From assembly GCF_900108315.1 (NCBI RefSeq), contig NZ_FNVB01000003.1, positions 531,404-595,403 on the forward strand: 64,000 nt of DNA, written 5' to 3'. The DNA is from Saccharopolyspora kobensis (GTDB lineage Bacteria > Actinomycetota > Actinomycetes > Mycobacteriales > Pseudonocardiaceae). Under the pieces are notes generated by a model, which made no database searches, was not told the origin of the DNA, and saw only the letters and a list, made by a program, of their open reading frames with translations. Below are positions 51,775 through 60,612 of the stretch, piece after piece (positions within the stretch are counted from its first letter, which is position 1; each line of letters starts with the position of its first letter). The position numbers and the translations under genes are program-made.

Positions 51775-52417
51775 CTACCGGATCATCTCCTCGACCGGGC
51801 TGCCCGGCGGCGTGAACGGCCCCCAGGTGAAGGCGGGCAGCCACGGCGCGGGATCCGCGCTCCACGACAGCCGGGCGATCTGCGCGTGCGTCCGCCGACC
51901 GGACAACGACCGGAGCAAGTCGACCGGCTCGGCGCGCACCGATGCGACGGGATCGTCACCGCCCAGCGGCCAGAACTCCTCGCCGGTCGTGAAGGTCACC
52001 GCCGGAACGCCCTTCTCCCGGACCGACCGGTCCATTCCCGCCATGCCGAACCGGAAAGCGCTGGCGTAGGCGGGATGTCGCGCGGGCAGCGGTTCCGCCA
52101 GCGCGCAGCGCAGATCCAGTTCGTGGACGACGGCGTCGGCGACCAGCTGCGTCCCGGTTCCCTCGCCCCGCTCCGCCAGGACCTTCTCGAGCGTCGTGGC
52201 GACCTCGTCCCACTCGTGGAGCAGGTCGGCTCCGCCGAGATCGGGCGGGCGTTGTCCGGTCAGCTTGCCGAGCACCAGGTGCGATCTCGGTGAGGTGCCG
52301 GACGAGGTCGGGCACCGCCCACCCCGGACATGCCGGAACGGGCGCTCCCCCGGCGCCGCGCACCAGTTCGGCGATGTTGAGCCGAACCTGCCTGTACTGC
52401 TCGTGTTCACCCGTCAC
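51775..52417 (-). pseudogene. maleylpyruvate isomerase/DinB-like gene with a frameshift
   Basis: The N-terminal part (GTG at 52417; TGEHEQYRQVRLNIAELVRG, CPGWAVPDLVRHLTEI) and the C-terminal part (HLVLGKLTGQRPPDLGG through VVHELDLRCAL to SPVEEMIR) lie in different frames. They join perfectly if one base near 52282 is removed, giving about 213 residues, the normal size of the TIGR03083/MDMPI family (mycothiol-dependent or related metal proteins). Either a real inactivating insertion or a sequencing error. Confidence 0.75.
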
Positions 52418-52554
52418 GCACCGGATTATCGCGGCGGACCGGCCGCGCGAACACGCCTTCGCCCGGCTCCGGCACGGAGGAAGAAACGGTTCCGCGGGTG
52501 CACGCTGCCTGGCATCTTCGTCTCCGGGCAGCAGCATCGAGAACGGGAGTGCAC

Positions 52555-53589
52555 GTGACGACCAGAACCACCACCGCTGTCGTGGCTCGCGGAGCCGGTG
52601 ATCTGCGGGTCGAGCGGGTCGACGTCCGCGAGCCGGGGCCGGGCGAGGCCGTCGTCGCGGTCGCCTACGGCGGCATCTGCGGCTCCGACCTGCACTACTG
52701 GCAGCACGGCGCCGTCGGCGAGTCGGTGCTGCGGGCGCCGATGGTCCTCGGCCACGAGGTCTCCGGCACCGTGGTGCGAGCGGCCGCCGACGGAACCGGG
52801 CCGTCCGAGGGCACCGCCGTCACCGTCCACCCGGCCGCCTACGAGCCCACCGGCGCCAGGTTCCCGGAAGACCGGCCGAACCTCTCCCCCGGCGTCCGCT
52901 ACCTCGGGTCCGCGGCGCGATTCCCGCACACCGAAGGCGCTTTCGCCGGTGAAGTGGTGCTGCCCGCGTCGATGCTCCGCGAGCTGCCCGCCGGGCTCGA
53001 CCTCCGCACGGCGGCACTCGCCGAACCCGCCGCGGTCGCCCTGCACGCCGTCTCACAAGCCGGTGATCTCAGCGGCGAGCGCGTGCTCGTGGTCGGCAGC
53101 GGCCCCATCGGCGCGCTGGTCGTCGCGGTCGCCGAGCGGGCCGGGGCAGCGGAGATCGTGGCGGTCGACCTGCACGACAAGCCGCTCGGCATCGCCGAGG
53201 CCGTCGGCGCGACGCGGACCCTGCGGGCCACCGAGGCCGAAGCCATCGCAGCCGTCGACGCGGACGTGACGATCGAAGCCTCCGGCAACCACCGAGGGCT
53301 CGCCTCCGCCGTCAAGGGCACCACTCGCGGCGGCACGGTGGTCATGGTCGGGCTGCTGCCCGGCGGCGATCAGCCCGTGCCGGTGTTCCACGCCATCACC
53401 CGCGAACTGCGCCTGATCGGCTCGCTGCGGTTCAACGACGAGATCGACGAGGTGATCGCCGCGCTCGCCGACGGTTCGCTGGCGGTCGACCCGGTCGTCA
53501 CCCACACCTTCCCGGTCGGCGAAGCGCTGGAAGCCTTCACCGTCGCCGCCGACCCCTCGATGTCGGGCAAGGTGCTGCTCGCCTTCTGA
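52555..53589 (+). CDS. medium-chain alcohol dehydrogenase (L-idonate 5-dehydrogenase-like)
   Basis: A 344-residue MDR enzyme. The catalytic zinc set is visible: Cys42 (GGICGSDLHYW), His67-Glu68 (GHEVSG) and Glu157 (LAEPAAVALHA); the NAD site is VLVVGSGPIGALVVAVAE. The FLGSA-like RYLGSAARFPHTEGAF region is characteristic of IdnD. The structural-zinc lobe (residues about 93-113) has none of its usual four Cys. GTG 52555 follows GGGAG. It stands alone beside the frameshifted gene. Confidence 0.83.
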   Translation: MTTRTTTAVVARGAGDLRVERVDVREPGPGEAVVAVAYGGICGSDLHYWQHGAVGESVLRAPMVLGHEVSGTVVRAAADGTGPSEGTAVTVHPAAYEPTGARFPEDRPNLSPGVRYLGSAARFPHTEGAFAGEVVLPASMLRELPAGLDLRTAALAEPAAVALHAVSQAGDLSGERVLVVGSGPIGALVVAVAERAGAAEIVAVDLHDKPLGIAEAVGATRTLRATEAEAIAAVDADVTIEASGNHRGLASAVKGTTRGGTVVMVGLLPGGDQPVPVFHAITRELRLIGSLRFNDEIDEVIAALADGSLAVDPVVTHTFPVGEALEAFTVAADPSMSGKVLLAF

Positions 53590-53693
53590 AAGAACCGCGA
53601 GCGTCCCAGGAAGTCGCGGAACCAGGACTTCGTCCCACCGCTCCCGCAGCCGTTCCAACCGGTCTCCTCAGCGACTTCCCCACCGGCGCCCGC

Positions 53694-54899
53694 TCAGCGC
53701 TTGCGAGGACCGAGCACTACCGGGAGCGTGCGCGGGGCGTGCACGTGGACGCTGCGGCGGAAGGTGAGTTCGTCCGGATCGGCGACCACGCGCAGTTCCG
53801 GGAAGCGGTTGAACAGCGCTGCCAGGCCGACCTCGCCTTCCAGCCGGACCAGGGCCGCGCCCAGGCAGCGGTGGATGCCGTAGCCGAAGGCGAGGTGGCC
53901 GGTGGTGTTGCGGTCCGGGTCGAGCACGTCCGGATCGGCGAACCGCTCCGGGTCGCGGTTGGCCGCACCCGTCGAGAGCATCACCGACGCTCCCCGGGGG
54001 ATCGCGACGCCACCGATCTCCAGGTCCTCGGTCGCGAAGCGCAAGGAAGCGTTTAGGGCGGGCGATAGCCAGCGGAGCAGCTCCTCGACCAGCGACGGCA
54101 CCGCCTCCGGATCGGCCAGGCGCTCGCGGGCGGAGTCGTCGGCCACCAGGGCGCGGACGCTGTTGGTGATGAACACCGCGGTGGTCTCGTGGCCCGCCAT
54201 GAGCAGCAGCATGGCCATCGCCACGATCTCCAGGTCGGAGAGCCGGTCGCCCTCGTCGGAGGCGGTGATCAGCGCCGACAGCAGCGCGTCGTCGGGTGCC
54301 GCGCGCTTGGCCGCGACCAGCCCCTCCAGGTAGGTCGCCATCTGGGTGGAGGCGGCCAGCAGCTCCGGTTCCGGGCACTCGTCGATCAGCACGGTGGACA
54401 GCCGCGCGAACTCCTCGCGATCGATCTCCGGGACGCCGAGCAGCTCGCTGATCACCACCATCGGCAGGACGATCGCGTAGCGCGCCACGAGGTCGACCGG
54501 TTCGTCCTCGGGCAGCTCGGCCAGCAGTTCCTCGGCGACGGCTTCCACCCGCGGGCGCAGCGCGGCGATCCGGCGCGCGGTGAACGCCTGGGTGACCAGG
54601 CCGCGCAGCCGGGTGTGCTCCGGCGGGTCGAGCGAGGTCAGCATGTGCGACATCGGAGCGGGCAGACCGGGCGGCGCCGCGGCGCGCTCCTCGGCGGGCA
54701 GGCTCGATCGCCAGTCCTTCGCCAGCCGCTGGTCGGCGAGCCACGCCCGCACGTCGGCGTAGCGGGTGACCAGCCAGGTGCGGCCGCCCTCGAAGTCGAC
54801 CTCGCGGACCGGGCACGTCTCGCGGGTGCCGGCGAGCGCCGCGTGCGGGTCCCGCCAGTAGTGCTCGGTGAAGGAGTCCTCTTGCGTCGAACCTGTCAT
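53694..54899 (-). CDS. cytochrome P450
   Basis: A 401-residue bacterial P450 with AGHETT (235-240, I-helix), the ExxR pair Glu273/Arg276 (EELLRW) and the haem loop FGYGIHRCLG with Cys345. It is soluble and needs separate redox partners. It follows the cyclase gene by 28 bases on the same strand, so it likely hydroxylates the terpenoid product of this cluster. The proline of the usual haem-loop region and acid-alcohol pair are normal. Confidence 0.9.
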   Translation of the reverse strand: MTGSTQEDSFTEHYWRDPHAALAGTRETCPVREVDFEGGRTWLVTRYADVRAWLADQRLAKDWRSSLPAEERAAAPPGLPAPMSHMLTSLDPPEHTRLRGLVTQAFTARRIAALRPRVEAVAEELLAELPEDEPVDLVARYAIVLPMVVISELLGVPEIDREEFARLSTVLIDECPEPELLAASTQMATYLEGLVAAKRAAPDDALLSALITASDEGDRLSDLEIVAMAMLLLMAGHETTAVFITNSVRALVADDSARERLADPEAVPSLVEELLRWLSPALNASLRFATEDLEIGGVAIPRGASVMLSTGAANRDPERFADPDVLDPDRNTTGHLAFGYGIHRCLGAALVRLEGEVGLAALFNRFPELRVVADPDELTFRRSVHVHAPRTLPVVLGPRKR

Positions 54900-54927
54900 C
54901 AGTGCTCCGTTCCAACGTCAGGTGGGG

Positions 54928-56604
54928 TCAGCGCGCCGCTCGCCGGTAGCGGCCGAGCGCGCGCAGGGCCATGCCCTGGGTGAACGCGGGATTGCTGTAC
55001 CGGCTGACGAAGCGCACGTACTCGTGGACGCTCTCCGCCCGCCATCCGCCGCCGGGTGCGCGCTGCTCCAGCAGCCAGGCCACCCCGGGACGCACCTCGG
55101 CCGGGTCGGCGCCCGCGGCGAGCAGGCCCGAGATCGCCCAGCCGGTCTCCTCGACCGTGGCGGGCGCATCGTGCCCGTCGCCCCAGGATCCGTCCGGGCG
55201 CCGCGCCCGGGTCAGCCACGCCTTGGCGCGGCGCGCGGTCTCGCCGTCCGCCTGGCCCGCTCTGGCGAAGGTCTCCAGCACAGCGGCGGTGGCCATCGTG
55301 TGGTGCCGGTACCAGACCGATTCGAAGGCGCCGTCCGGCAGCTGGACACCGGCCAGCCACTTCAGCGCGCGGCGCACCCGGCGGTCGTCGGCCGGGACGC
55401 CCGCGTCGAGCAGCGCGTCGACGGCCTGCACGGTGGTCATCGGGCACGGCCCGCTGTTGGCGACCTTCGTGTTGCGCACGCACAGGCCCCAGGAACCGCG
55501 GGTGTCCTGTACCCGGGTCAGCCAGTCCACGCCCCGCTCGATCGCCGGAGCCTGCTTCGCACCGGGCAAGCGGCACAGCACGGAGAGGATCTCGCCGGTC
55601 TCCAAGGTCGACGGCCAGCCCTCCGTCCCGGCCCAGCCCCAGTAACCCGGTGGGCAGCCGAAGGCCAGGAACGGCCGGTGCTGCTGGAGGCGAACGAACA
55701 GGTCGACCGACGACGCCAGCCTCGGGTCATCGGCGTATCCGGCCTCGGAGAGCCCGCGCGCGGCGTACATCGTCCACGCCGCGTCGAGCGGGCCGGTCTG
55801 CCACCAGCCGTCGGGGTGCATCGTCCGGCGGAACCAGCCGACGGCGGCCGCGACCATGTCCGGCGCCAGCTCCGCGCGGGCCAGGCCGGTGCAGACCAGG
55901 CCGGTGACCCAGGCGTTCTCGCACCAGGCCCCGGTCGAGCCCTCGTGCTCGTAGACCTGCCGGATCGCCTTCAGCGCGTTCGGCTCGCCCAGGCGGGCCA
56001 GCACCTGCTGGAAGCGGGTCAGCGGTTTGTGCCGGGCCTGGGCCAGGCCGAGCGCGAAGGCCATCGGGATGCGCAGGTCGAACAGCTTGCGGTACAGGCC
56101 CGGCCACAGCGCCACTTCCAGCGGGAACCGGCGCATCTCCGCCGGGGCCAGCCAGCCGACGAAGCCGTAGTACTGCCGGCACCACGCGACCACCTCGGGG
56201 TGCGGGATCGCCTCCAGGCCGCCGAAGTCGCTCATCCAGCGCTGCCCGTCGCGCACCGCGTCCGCGCTGCCGGCGGGGTCGACCAGGTGGAGCACGGCCG
56301 AGCTGACCGCCGTCGGCCCGGCCTCGCTGGACAGGCCCGGGACCATCGCCCAGCCGCCGTCGGCGTTCTGCGTGCGCCGGAGCCACCCGGCTCCCGCCTC
56401 GATCAGGTCGGCGCTGCCCTCCGGGTCGGCGTAGTGCAGCGCGGACAGCGCGCCGACGGTCCCCAGCGTCGAGGTCAGGTTGTCCTCGCTGTAGTCGAAG
56501 ACGCCGTCGGCGCGCTGGGCGGAGAACAGCGCCTCCGCGCCTTCGCAGATCGCCTCGTCGAGCGCCTCCGTGAACGGATCGGGGTCGACCTGCGCCGTCG
56601 TCAT
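54928..56604 (-). CDS. squalene-cyclase-fold terpene cyclase-like protein without DXDD
   Basis: A 558-residue alpha-barrel protein with prenyltransferase/squalene oxidase repeats: several QW-like segments (GGWAMVPG, DGWWQTG, GSWGLCV, DGAFESVW, DGSWGDG). Class II cyclases of this size protonate a double bond or epoxide with a DXDD motif, which I cannot find; the nearest acidic places are GPLDAAW, STLETGE and ATVEETGW. It may act on an epoxide through another acid or be non-canonical. The start is ATG 56604; P450 lies downstream in the same operon. Confidence 0.78.
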   Translation of the reverse strand: MTTAQVDPDPFTEALDEAICEGAEALFSAQRADGVFDYSEDNLTSTLGTVGALSALHYADPEGSADLIEAGAGWLRRTQNADGGWAMVPGLSSEAGPTAVSSAVLHLVDPAGSADAVRDGQRWMSDFGGLEAIPHPEVVAWCRQYYGFVGWLAPAEMRRFPLEVALWPGLYRKLFDLRIPMAFALGLAQARHKPLTRFQQVLARLGEPNALKAIRQVYEHEGSTGAWCENAWVTGLVCTGLARAELAPDMVAAAVGWFRRTMHPDGWWQTGPLDAAWTMYAARGLSEAGYADDPRLASSVDLFVRLQQHRPFLAFGCPPGYWGWAGTEGWPSTLETGEILSVLCRLPGAKQAPAIERGVDWLTRVQDTRGSWGLCVRNTKVANSGPCPMTTVQAVDALLDAGVPADDRRVRRALKWLAGVQLPDGAFESVWYRHHTMATAAVLETFARAGQADGETARRAKAWLTRARRPDGSWGDGHDAPATVEETGWAISGLLAAGADPAEVRPGVAWLLEQRAPGGGWRAESVHEYVRFVSRYSNPAFTQGMALRALGRYRRAAR

Positions 56605-57597
56605 GCGGATTCCTCCAGCCCGGTGGTGGTGTTCGGCGTTCGTCAGCGGGCGCGGTGGCCGCGGGCAACTCCTCGGCGGCGGTCGCAGCCGACCGCGGCA
56701 CCAGCGCTGCGATGACCTGTTCGCCGGACGTGCGCCCGGTGCCGCAGTCGCCGATCCCGGGCGAGATGCGTTGCGCCTCAACCGATTCGCGGTTCACCAT
56801 ACGCGGCCGCTGCTCGCTCGGCCAGGTCTGCCGCCCGACACGCCCGGGATGCGCCGGATCGGCGCCCGCCGCGCCCGGAAATCGGAATTCCCTTACTAGT
56901 AAGGCATTTTCACGACTGTCGAGAACTCGCCAATCCACTGCCGCCCGCCGGATCGACGTGTATCGCGCACGTACTCCCAGCCCCGGAGGCGGAAGGCGAG
57001 CGAATCCGCGAGAAGCGCTCAGATGAGCATCGAGACCGCGAGAAGCGCGCCGCTCGAACGGATTCCGGCAGCACCGGCCGCGACCGCATCGCCGCAGGCC
57101 AGCGAGGTCGTCAAGTTGATGGACTTTCGGCACCTTCGGGCAGCACCGGTGTTCGCGGCCGCCCTTCCCCTGGCCGACTCGTTGACACGCCGCCACCTGA
57201 CCGGTGTAATCAAGATCGCTGTCACAAGTCCTCGACGAGAAGACGAATCCGCCTGGCCCGCCACGGAAGCAGCGCGTCGCCACCCGTCCGGAGAACCGCT
57301 CAGACGAGCGGGACCGCACCGGCGCGAGGAGCTTTCCGGCACCGGGACCACCCGGGCGGGAGGAGTGAACTTGGAGATCGCAAGCAACGGGTCCCGCACC
57401 ACCGACGCACTCCCACCGGCCCCGGATCCGCGCAACGTCGCGCGCCGCGGCCCCGCCCGGCGAGTTCCGGGCCGGAACCGCTGAGACTCACCCCTTCCCG
57501 GCGAACCCGGCACTCCTGCTCGCGATCGAGCCAGTCCGGGCCGGATCGGCTTCTCCCCGCGCAACACCAGCACGCGCACGTCATGAACGGAGATCCT
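56605..57597. other. 993-base divergent control region of the terpenoid cluster
   Basis: Between the cyclase (leftward) and the aminotransferase (rightward) I see no recognisable gene. CCTTACTAGTAAGG at 56891-56904 is a perfect 14-base palindrome in an AT-rich pocket and a good candidate operator. A 153-codon frame (57023-57484) has modest coding bias but no family likeness. Confidence 0.55.
56891..56904. promoter_or_regulatory. 14-base palindromic operator candidate
   Basis: CCTTACTAGTAAGG, perfect palindrome, 287 bases upstream of the cyclase gene start, followed by AT-rich sequence. It could serve a TetR-type regulator outside the window. Confidence 0.45.
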
Positions 57598-58617
57598 GTG
57601 ACTACCGTCCGGCACCAATTGTCCCTGAACGAGAACTTCGCGGCCCCGCTGCCGGGAGTCCACGAGGCCATTGTGGACGGTGCTCACCGGGTCAACCTGA
57701 CGCTCGACGCGATGTCCAGCGGGTTGACGCAGGCCATCGCCGGGCACCACGGCGTCGATCCCGCGCGGGTGTTCGTCGGCCCCGGTTCGGGAGCGCTCCT
57801 GCAGCAGTTCCTCAACGCGCTGGCGGCGGGCGGCGAGGTCGTGCACGCGTGGCCGTCGTTCGAGATGTACCCGCTGATGGTGCGCTCCGCGGGTGCCGAG
57901 GCCGTGCCCGTCCCGCTCCGCGACGACGCCCACGACCTCGCGGCGATGGCCGACGCCGTCACCGACCGGACCAAGGTCGTGCTTGTGTGCAACCCGAACA
58001 ACCCGACCGGCACCGTGTTCGGCGACGCCGAGCTGCGGGCGCTCCTGGACCGCCTGCCGGAGCACGTGCTGGTGCTGATCGACGAGGCGTACGTGGACTT
58101 CGCCGACCGCTCCGAGACCGCCGACGGCCTCCGATTCGCCGCCGAGGACTCGCGCGTGTGCGTGGTGCGCACCTTCTCCAAGTCCCACGGGCTGCTGGGT
58201 CTCCGGGTCGGCTACCTCATCGCCGGTGAAGCCGTGGTCACCGCGCTCCGGCCCGGTTCGTACTTCTTCCGGGTCAGCACCGTGGCGCAGGACGCCGCGC
58301 TGGCCGCGCTGCGGGCCGAGGTGGTCATGCGCAAGCAGTGCGCCGAGGTCGCCGCCGAGCGCGACCGGGTCGGCGAGCAGCTGCGCGCGCTCGGTCTGGC
58401 CGTTCCCCGCAGCCACGGCAACTTCCACTGGTTACCGCTCGGTGCGGACAACGACGCGTTCGTGCGCTTCTGCGCGGCCGGTGGCGTCGAGGTGCGGACG
58501 CTCGGCGACGGCGCCGGGGTCCGGGTCACGGTCGGCACGCCCGAGGCCAACGAAGCGCTGCTCGACCTGACCCGGCGCTTCGTCGGCGGCGAACGCCTGT
58601 CCACCGAGCGGGCCTGA
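57598..58617 (+). CDS. HisC-like class I/II aminotransferase
   Basis: A 339-residue PLP enzyme of the histidinol-phosphate aminotransferase group: SLNEN at the start, CNPNNPTGTVF, DEAYVDF and the PLP-lysine motif TFSKSHGLLGLRVGY. It lies outside any his locus and leads the operon aminotransferase-polyprenyl synthase-UbiA-flavin monooxygenase, so it likely acts on a biosynthetic amino acid or keto acid. GTG 57598 follows GGAG by 5 bases and is preferred to ATG 57583. Leu codon TTA at 58432-58434 is rare in such genomes. Confidence 0.82.
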   Translation: MTTVRHQLSLNENFAAPLPGVHEAIVDGAHRVNLTLDAMSSGLTQAIAGHHGVDPARVFVGPGSGALLQQFLNALAAGGEVVHAWPSFEMYPLMVRSAGAEAVPVPLRDDAHDLAAMADAVTDRTKVVLVCNPNNPTGTVFGDAELRALLDRLPEHVLVLIDEAYVDFADRSETADGLRFAAEDSRVCVVRTFSKSHGLLGLRVGYLIAGEAVVTALRPGSYFFRVSTVAQDAALAALRAEVVMRKQCAEVAAERDRVGEQLRALGLAVPRSHGNFHWLPLGADNDAFVRFCAAGGVEVRTLGDGAGVRVTVGTPEANEALLDLTRRFVGGERLSTERA

Positions 58618-58618
58618 C

Positions 58619-59626
58619 ATGACCAACGCCGAAACCCGCCTCGCGCCCGCCGAGTTCAACTCCGCCGAGCTCACCGACCTGCTCAACCGCGAGATGCGCA
58701 AGAGGTGGTCGGCGGCCGCCGAGCGGACCGAGCAGATGGCCGGGTACGCGCTGCTGGCGCCCGGCAAGATGCTGCGGCCGATGCTGCTGCTCGCCTCGGC
58801 CGAGGCCACCGGCGGTGACAGCACGCGCCTGATGCCCGCCGCCCTGGCCGTGGAGTACCTGCACGTGGCGACGCTGGTGCACGACGACATCATCGACGAC
58901 GACGAGCTGCGCCGGGGCCGGGCGACCGTGCACGCCCGCTTCGGCATGCCCGATGCCCTGGTCGCCGGTGACTTCCTGATCCTCAACATGGTCAGCGCGC
59001 TGCTCGAGTGCGAGGCGGTGCCGCCCGCCGACGTGCTCGACGCGGCCCGGGTGCTGGCCACCGCGGGTGCCGACGTCTGCCGGGGCCAGGTGCGGGAAGC
59101 CGAACTGGTCGGCGAGCTGAGCTGCCCGGTGGAGGACTACCGGGAGATGGTCGCGCTCAAGACCGGCGCGCTGTTCCGGGGCGCCTGCCGGGCCGGGGCG
59201 ATCCTCGGTGGTGCCGCCGCCGAGGACGTCGAGGCCGCCACGCGCTACGCCGAGCACCTGGGCCTGGGCTTCCAGATCTACGACGACCTGCTGCCCTACC
59301 TGGCGGATTCCCCGACGACCGGCAAGCCCAGCACCAGCGACGTGGCCAACCTGCGCCCGACGTTCCCGGTGCTCGTCGGTCACCAGGCCGCCGGGGAAGC
59401 CGACCGGGCCCGGTTCGCCGAGGCGTTGTCGGGCCGGATGCCCGCGGCGGACGCGCACCGGCTCATGCGGGAGCTGCTGACCAGCACCGGAGCGCTGGAG
59501 CTCAGCCGGAAGCTCGCCGCCGACGAGATAGCCCAGGCCCGCGAGAGCATCGCGGATCTGCCGGGAACGGCCGCCGTCGAACTGATGCTGGCCATCGCCG
59601 AGCTGTCCATCGACCGGAACCGGTAG
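58619..59626 (+). CDS. polyprenyl (probably C20 or longer) diphosphate synthase
   Basis: A 335-residue trans-isoprenyl diphosphate synthase. The first Asp-rich motif is D89-D-I-I-D93 in VHDDIIDDDELRRG, with small Ala84 and Thr85 before it, which usually permits chains beyond C15. The second motif reads YDDLLPYLADSPTTGKP, so the last Asp of the usual DDxxD is Pro226. It supplies the prenyl chain for the UbiA-type enzyme. It begins 1 base after the aminotransferase stop. Confidence 0.87.
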   Translation: MTNAETRLAPAEFNSAELTDLLNREMRKRWSAAAERTEQMAGYALLAPGKMLRPMLLLASAEATGGDSTRLMPAALAVEYLHVATLVHDDIIDDDELRRGRATVHARFGMPDALVAGDFLILNMVSALLECEAVPPADVLDAARVLATAGADVCRGQVREAELVGELSCPVEDYREMVALKTGALFRGACRAGAILGGAAAEDVEAATRYAEHLGLGFQIYDDLLPYLADSPTTGKPSTSDVANLRPTFPVLVGHQAAGEADRARFAEALSGRMPAADAHRLMRELLTSTGALELSRKLAADEIAQARESIADLPGTAAVELMLAIAELSIDRNR

Positions 59627-59628
59627 CC

Positions 59629-60612
59629 ATGCGCGACCGATGGGCGGCAGCGCGCCGGATCCTGTGGGCGCACGTGCAGACCTGGCGGCCGTACACGCTG
59701 TGCTACCCGGTGCTGGTGGGCGTGGCAGGCGCCGGTGCCGGTGGTGCTGCCGGGTTCGCCGCGTACGTCGTCGCCGGGTGCGGGATCGCGCTCGGCTGGC
59801 TGGCCGGGCACTACCTCGGTGACTACTTCGACCGCGAGCTGGACCGGATCGCCAAGCCGCAGCGCCCGATCCCGTCCGGGCGGCTGGCGGCGGAGACCGC
59901 GCTCGCCTGCGGAATCGGGCTCGCGGTCGCCGCCGCGGTGCTGCTGGCGTGGGTGAACTGGCGAACGCTCGTGCTGGTCGTGCTGGCCCTGGCCGGCATC
60001 GTGGCCTACAGCAAGTTCTGCAAGGCGCGCGGCTTCTCCGGGAACCTGGTGCGCGGGCTGATCACCGCGCTGGCCTTCCTGATCGGCGCGATGGTCGCGG
60101 CACCGCTGCCCGGCTGGGCGGCGGTCGCGTTCTCCGCGGTGTTCCTGCTGCACGACGCGGCGTCGAACCTCGTGGGCACGCTGCGCGACGTGGACGGCGA
60201 CCGCGCCGCCGGCTACCGGTCGGTGCCCGTGCGCAGCGGAGTCCGCTACGCCGCCGGACTCGCCGTGTCGCTGTACGTCGCGGCGATCCTCATCGCCGCG
60301 ATCGGTCTCCTGCTGCCGCACCGGCCCGGCTTCCCGGTGCTGCTGGGCGTGGCGGCCTGCGTCGGTCTGATCGCGGTCCTGCCGCTGCCGTTGCTGGCGC
60401 CGAACCTCGGGCAGGCCCGCGCGTTGCGGGCGCACGAATACCTGGTCGCCGAACGCCTGATCCTCGCCAGCGCGGTCCTGGCCCGCACCGCGCCCGCCGC
60501 CGCGGTCGTGCCGCTGCTCGCCCTGGTGCTCGTCTTCAGCCTGTGGACGCAGGCCGTGATGCGGTCGCGACACGAGATCGCCGCCGATGACATGGAGGTC
60601 CAGCCGACGTGA
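59629..60612 (+). CDS. UbiA-family prenyltransferase or UbiA-type terpene cyclase
   Basis: A 327-residue protein with about eight membrane helices. The first Asp motif is GDYFDRELD (65, 68, 72; the usual leading Asn is Gly64), followed by RPIPSGR; the second is DVDGDRAAG (187/191). The enzyme either attaches the polyprenyl chain to an acceptor or, as some UbiA homologues in bacterial terpenoid clusters do, cyclises it. The stop overlaps the next start (GTGA). Confidence 0.87.
   Translation: MRDRWAAARRILWAHVQTWRPYTLCYPVLVGVAGAGAGGAAGFAAYVVAGCGIALGWLAGHYLGDYFDRELDRIAKPQRPIPSGRLAAETALACGIGLAVAAAVLLAWVNWRTLVLVVLALAGIVAYSKFCKARGFSGNLVRGLITALAFLIGAMVAAPLPGWAAVAFSAVFLLHDAASNLVGTLRDVDGDRAAGYRSVPVRSGVRYAAGLAVSLYVAAILIAAIGLLLPHRPGFPVLLGVAACVGLIAVLPLPLLAPNLGQARALRAHEYLVAERLILASAVLARTAPAAAVVPLLALVLVFSLWTQAVMRSRHEIAADDMEVQPT

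Noticed and set aside
57023..57484. 153-codon frame in the terpenoid control region
   Set aside because: Moderate coding bias but no domain, no clear ribosome site, and a low-complexity Pro/Arg/Ala-rich second half; left as part of the intergenic region.
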